Shown here piece by piece: positions 5,293-7,836 of a stretch of 7,836 nucleotides of DNA (within the stretch, counting starts at the first letter, position 1; every line of letters starts with the position of its first letter). Both the position numbers and the translations under genes were made by a program. The stretch is from Vicinamibacteria bacterium (lineage in GTDB: Bacteria > Acidobacteriota > Vicinamibacteria > Vicinamibacterales > 2-12-FULL-66-21). The notes under the pieces were generated by a model that did no database searches, was not told where the DNA came from, and saw nothing but the letters and a program-made list of their open reading frames with translations. The stretch is from assembly GCA_025937075.1 (NCBI GenBank), contig JAICSD010000205.1, positions 1-7,836 on the forward strand, in the 5' to 3' direction.

Positions 5293-6230
5293 CCCACGTA
5301 TGCCTTCTCTCCGGCCAGGATCTTCACCGCCGGGTGGTTCTCAGGCAGCGGCACCGGACAGGTCGTCAGCGGGTTGAACGCGCAGGGCGGATTGTAGGCC
5401 TCGTTGAAATCCAGCACCGTCTTGTCGTCTTTTCCGAGATCCGCGTAGAGGAAGCGCGCGGTCTCGTACGTCTCGTGTCCGCTCGACACGTCGCGGAACA
5501 CGAAGTAGAGGCGCCCGGGACGCGTGGTGAACGGGCGGAGGCGCAGCGTCTGCCCTGACAGGCTGAATTCGACGACCCCTTCGGTCGTGTACTCGTCGAC
5601 GTCGCCGTATGTGTTCACGACCTTGACTCGCTGCGGCTGGGGATCGCGGATGAACCTTCCGATGACGCGGTACTGCGCGTCGACCGGAAACCAGGTGAAG
5701 CCGGCAAACGCATTCGCCAGCGGCCCGTCCGGATCGCGCACACGAATCGCGTGCCGCGAGCCGGTGTTGTGCACGACGAGCCGCACCTTGCCGACGACGA
5801 GCTCTTCGGCGTCGCGCTGCGAGTCGTCACGCATCTCTACAGACCCGGTAAGCGGCTTATCGTTCAACTGCACCGGTGCGCCGGGCGCGGGGTCGAAACG
5901 CACGCGGTCGCCTGCCTCGCCGAAGCCGCGCGAAGGCGGGCCGTCGAGTGTGAACGTCCCAAGCGACGCCGGCGTCGACGCCGGAAGCACGATGTCGTTC
6001 GTTGAAGCGCTGCCGGCGGAGTTGGGACCCGGCTTCAACATGTGCAGCCCGGCGATGGTCACCCACTCACGCCGGTAGTCCTCCTCGTGCTTCGCGCGCC
6101 ACTGGACCACCGCGGCGTTGCCGGTGTCGGGATCGGGCAGCGTCGTGTTCCTGGAGCGGCATGCCGGAACGAGCGCCGCCAGCAACGCGACGGAGATGAA
6201 ATGACCAGGCCGTGAGGAGATCCGTGGCAC
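5286..6230 (-). CDS. DUF1684 family lipoprotein (314 aa)
   Basis: The N-terminus (MPRISSRPGHFISVALLAAL) is a basic then hydrophobic signal ending in VPAC with Cys24, so an exported lipoprotein is likely, although the Pro in the lipobox is unusual. The rest matches DUF1684: an early W-x-x-x-HEEDYRREWVTIAGLH segment (about 44-63), a middle beta-rich region, and the diagnostic C-terminal block DFNEAYNPPCAFNP...TTCP...EN...AGEK (about 274-309) with two conserved cysteines. The family's function is not established. The start is GTG at 6230: a TGA stop lies in frame two codons before it, so no longer start exists, and no strong ribosome site is seen. The gene follows the VWA gene by 29 nt, so they probably share a transcript. 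The stop lies inside an inverted repeat. Confidence 0.88.
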   Translation of the reverse strand: MPRISSRPGHFISVALLAALVPACRSRNTTLPDPDTGNAAVVQWRAKHEEDYRREWVTIAGLHMLKPGPNSAGSASTNDIVLPASTPASLGTFTLDGPPSRGFGEAGDRVRFDPAPGAPVQLNDKPLTGSVEMRDDSQRDAEELVVGKVRLVVHNTGSRHAIRVRDPDGPLANAFAGFTWFPVDAQYRVIGRFIRDPQPQRVKVVNTYGDVDEYTTEGVVEFSLSGQTLRLRPFTTRPGRLYFVFRDVSSGHETYETARFLYADLGKDDKTVLDFNEAYNPPCAFNPLTTCPVPLPENHPAVKILAGEKAYVGH

Positions 6231-6259
6231 TCGTCAGCCACGGTAGCACAGGGCGTACG

Positions 6260-7174
6260 TCAGGAGACGAGATACCCTTCCCGCGAGCGCGCGTGCACGC
6301 GGCCGCGGCGGACGCGAACCGTCAGCTCGTGCCACCCCTTGGCCGGCGCCGCCGCGAACGCGAGCAGGTATTGCGAATGCAGCTCGTTGAGCATGGCGCG
6401 TGTGACCGCGCTCATCTGAGCTGCCGTGACCGCCTCGGCCGCGAGGCCGCCGGTCCGCGTCGCGAGACCACGCAGCGTATCGCCGCGCCCCGCGAGCATG
6501 TGCTTGACGGACGCCGCGGGCGTCGCCTCCTCGTCGTCGCCGCCGACGGACAGAACATACAGAGGCAGGTCCAGTGCAGCCGCGGCGGTCGCGGCGTCGT
6601 CGGGCGAGAGGACGCTGGACGTGTCGATGCCGTCCGTGAGCAGCAGCACCGCACGGGCGCGCGGCGTGTCTTCGCTCACCGTCCGCGCCGTAGTGGCAAT
6701 CGCATCGTACAGGCGCGTCGCGCCGAACGGCTCGACGCTCGCCACCGCCTCGCGCAGCTCGTCTCTGTTCCACGTGAACGGCGTCAGGCGCCGGACGCGG
6801 GAATCGAAGCTGAAGACCGTGGCCTCGTCGGCCGGGTGGAACCCCGCCATGAGGAAATCGGCCGCCAGCCGCGACCGCGCTCGCTTTCCACCGACCCCCA
6901 TACTGCCGCTGGCATCGATCAGCAGCGCCACGCGTGCGTCCGCCTCGGTCGCGCTCTCGAATTGAAGGATCTTCTGCGGCACGCCGCAGTCGAGGACCTC
7001 GAAGTCCGCGGCGCGCAGGTCACGTACGAGCCGGCCGTCGGGGCTGCGCACGACGACGGCGACGGAGACGAGATCCTGGGCAGCGCGGAAGATGGCGCGC
7101 GGCGCGGATTGCGCGGCGACGCCCAACGTGGCAGCGGCGACTACGGCCGCCGTGGCGGAGAGTCGGAATAACAC
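6260..7174 (-). CDS. Secreted VWA-domain protein, VWFA-related Acidobacterial type (304 aa)
   Basis: A signal peptide (FRLSATAAVVAAATLGVAAQ, about residues 3-22) precedes a segment with SVAVVVRSPDGRLVRDL and DFEVLDCG (about 37-63), as in the VWFA-related family common in Acidobacteriota. The VWA domain follows (about 81-275). Its metal-ion-dependent adhesion site is intact: DASGS (87-91), Thr153 in GATRLYDA and Asp181 in LLTDGID. The C-terminal QYLLAF, GWHELTVRV and REGY elements (268-301) are typical of the same family. The partner is unknown. I chose GTG at 7174, which is preceded by GGGGG with 6-nt spacing and leads directly into the signal peptide. An in-frame ATG at 7276 would add 34 polar residues and hide the signal. 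It is divergent from the PP-loop gene and probably cotranscribed with DUF1684. Confidence 0.9.
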   Translation of the reverse strand: MLFRLSATAAVVAAATLGVAAQSAPRAIFRAAQDLVSVAVVVRSPDGRLVRDLRAADFEVLDCGVPQKILQFESATEADARVALLIDASGSMGVGGKRARSRLAADFLMAGFHPADEATVFSFDSRVRRLTPFTWNRDELREAVASVEPFGATRLYDAIATTARTVSEDTPRARAVLLLTDGIDTSSVLSPDDAATAAAALDLPLYVLSVGGDDEEATPAASVKHMLAGRGDTLRGLATRTGGLAAEAVTAAQMSAVTRAMLNELHSQYLLAFAAAPAKGWHELTVRVRRGRVHARSREGYLVS

Positions 7175-7181
7175 CTTGGTC

Positions 7182-7299
7182 CCCCGATTACAATTTCGTG
7201 CGTGCTTCAACGGGCGTCCGCCAGCTTCTACGCGGTTTTTCGAGATGCTCGCGGAACCAGGACGCCGGGCGAGCACAAATCACGCCGTCCCCGATTACA
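7182..7299. repeat. 11-bp direct repeat pair in the divergent VWA/PP-loop intergenic region
   Basis: CCCCGATTACA occurs at 7182-7192 and again at 7289-7299, 107 bp apart. On the plus strand each contains a -10-like hexamer (TACAAT at 7189-7194 and TACAGT at 7296-7301). No convincing -35 box sits 17 bp upstream of either. They may be duplicated promoter elements for the rightward gene or paired regulator sites. Otherwise I see nothing in this 175-bp region. Confidence 0.4.
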
Positions 7300-7349
7300 G
7301 TAAAGAAGATGGTCCATGCCGCGACCGCGCGTTGCCACGAAGGTCGTCG

Positions 7350-7836
7350 ATGCGGCTGAACGCCATTTCGCTTCAGACGCGGGCGGACAGGGTGCGTTTG
7401 TCAGGCCAGGTGCAGAGCGAGCGCCAGCCGACGGCGTTCGAGCTGTACTTCGAGTACCCAATCGACTTCGAGCAGTTCGTCTCGGACGCTGCCGACCCGT
7501 TTGCCGTCGCGATGCTGATTCCGGCGATGATGCAGAAGGAACCGCTGGAGATTGCCCCTCCGATATCGCCCCGTCTGCACTTCGAGCTGCCCCGGATCCG
7601 CGACATCTTTCACGCCTGGCATCCGGAGTTCTCGCGCTGCGAGATCCGTGCGACCGCGAGGCCCGTCGACATGACGCCGGGGAGCTCGCAGGCGGCCACG
7701 TGTTTTTCGGGCGGAGTGGATTCGTTCTACACGCTCCTCAAGTACTGCGGCGGCCACGAGCGGCTTCCGTCGCCGTTGACGCACCTGCTCTTCATGCGGG
7801 GGCTCGAGAAGCCGCTCGACTTCATGCGCGGCGTCG
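7350..7836 (+). CDS. PP-loop ATPase-like protein (N-terminal 162 aa; runs off right edge)
   Basis: The frame is open from ATG at 7350 to the window edge. AAGG (7340-7343) lies 6 nt before the ATG, and no in-frame upstream start is better. The first about 115 residues have a beta-rich start (ISLQTRADRVRLSGQV), then FELYFEYP, DPFAVAMLIPAMM and SPRLHFELPRIRDIFHAWHPEF. Next comes CFSGGVDSFYTLLKY (118-132), whose SGGVDS (120-125) is the ATP-pyrophosphate loop shared by QueC, GuaA, asparagine synthetase and tRNA thiolation enzymes. In such enzymes this loop binds ATP and adenylates a substrate. The N-terminal region is not that of QueC or GuaA, and database entries of this kind are often loosely labelled 7-cyano-7-deazaguanine synthase. 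Substrate and pathway are unknown, and the catalytic C-terminal part is outside the window. Confidence 0.8.
   Translation, partial: MRLNAISLQTRADRVRLSGQVQSERQPTAFELYFEYPIDFEQFVSDAADPFAVAMLIPAMMQKEPLEIAPPISPRLHFELPRIRDIFHAWHPEFSRCEIRATARPVDMTPGSSQAATCFSGGVDSFYTLLKYCGGHERLPSPLTHLLFMRGLEKPLDFMRGV

Noticed and set aside
6212..7171. Plus-strand open frame of 319 codons opposite the VWA gene
   Set aside because: The translation is extremely Arg-rich and low in complexity. The opposite strand has an intact signal peptide, MIDAS motif and family C-terminus.
7175..7276. Longer ATG start at 7276 for the VWA protein
   Set aside because: It adds 34 polar residues before a normal signal peptide and has no good ribosome site; GTG at 7174 has one.

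Overview
The window is GC-rich, densely coded bacterial DNA. A Gram-negative soil bacterium of the Acidobacteriota (Vicinamibacteria-like) fits best. The grounds are the VWFA-related secreted protein with the architecture common in that phylum, a DUF1684 lipoprotein, a multi-HAMP soluble sensor, and strong G/C preference at third positions. This placement is inferred from gene content, not from a marker gene.

Layout. (1) 1-1003, minus strand: the N-terminal 334 residues of a soluble multi-HAMP signalling protein, probably a hybrid histidine kinase, running off the left edge. Its promoter (TTGACA, 17 bp, TGTGAT) carries a perfect 12-bp palindrome in the spacer. (2) 1254-2163, plus strand, divergent from the sensor: a small winged-helix protein followed by two short three-helix membrane proteins that resemble each other (DUF5985-like), in a tight operon. 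(3) 2176-4902, minus strand, convergent with the previous operon: a signal-peptide-bearing amidohydrolase, then crcB (fluoride channel), a two-domain DUF190 protein and a one-domain DUF190 protein. The spacings are 26 nt, 11 nt and a 4-nt overlap, which suggests one transcript, at least from crcB onward. (4) 4993-5250, minus strand: a small orphan helix-turn-helix protein, flanked upstream by a perfect 9-bp inverted repeat. (5) 5286-7174, minus strand: a secreted VWA-domain protein followed 29 nt later by a DUF1684 lipoprotein. (6) 7350-7836, plus strand, divergent from the VWA gene: the first 162 residues of a PP-loop ATPase-like protein with an SGGVDS motif, running off the right edge. The 175-bp divergent region before it holds an 11-bp sequence repeated 107 bp apart.

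How the genes may work together. The sensor and the divergent wHTH/DUF5985 operon share a control region and could be one sensory module; this is inference. CrcB with DUF190 proteins is a recurring pairing, here with three DUF190 domains, suggesting a PII-like accessory to fluoride or ion handling whose biochemistry is unknown. The amidohydrolase upstream has no obvious link to fluoride. No RNA genes, CRISPR array or intact mobile element were seen. The least explained parts are the DUF190/crcB array, the two small HTH genes, and the truncated PP-loop gene at the right edge.
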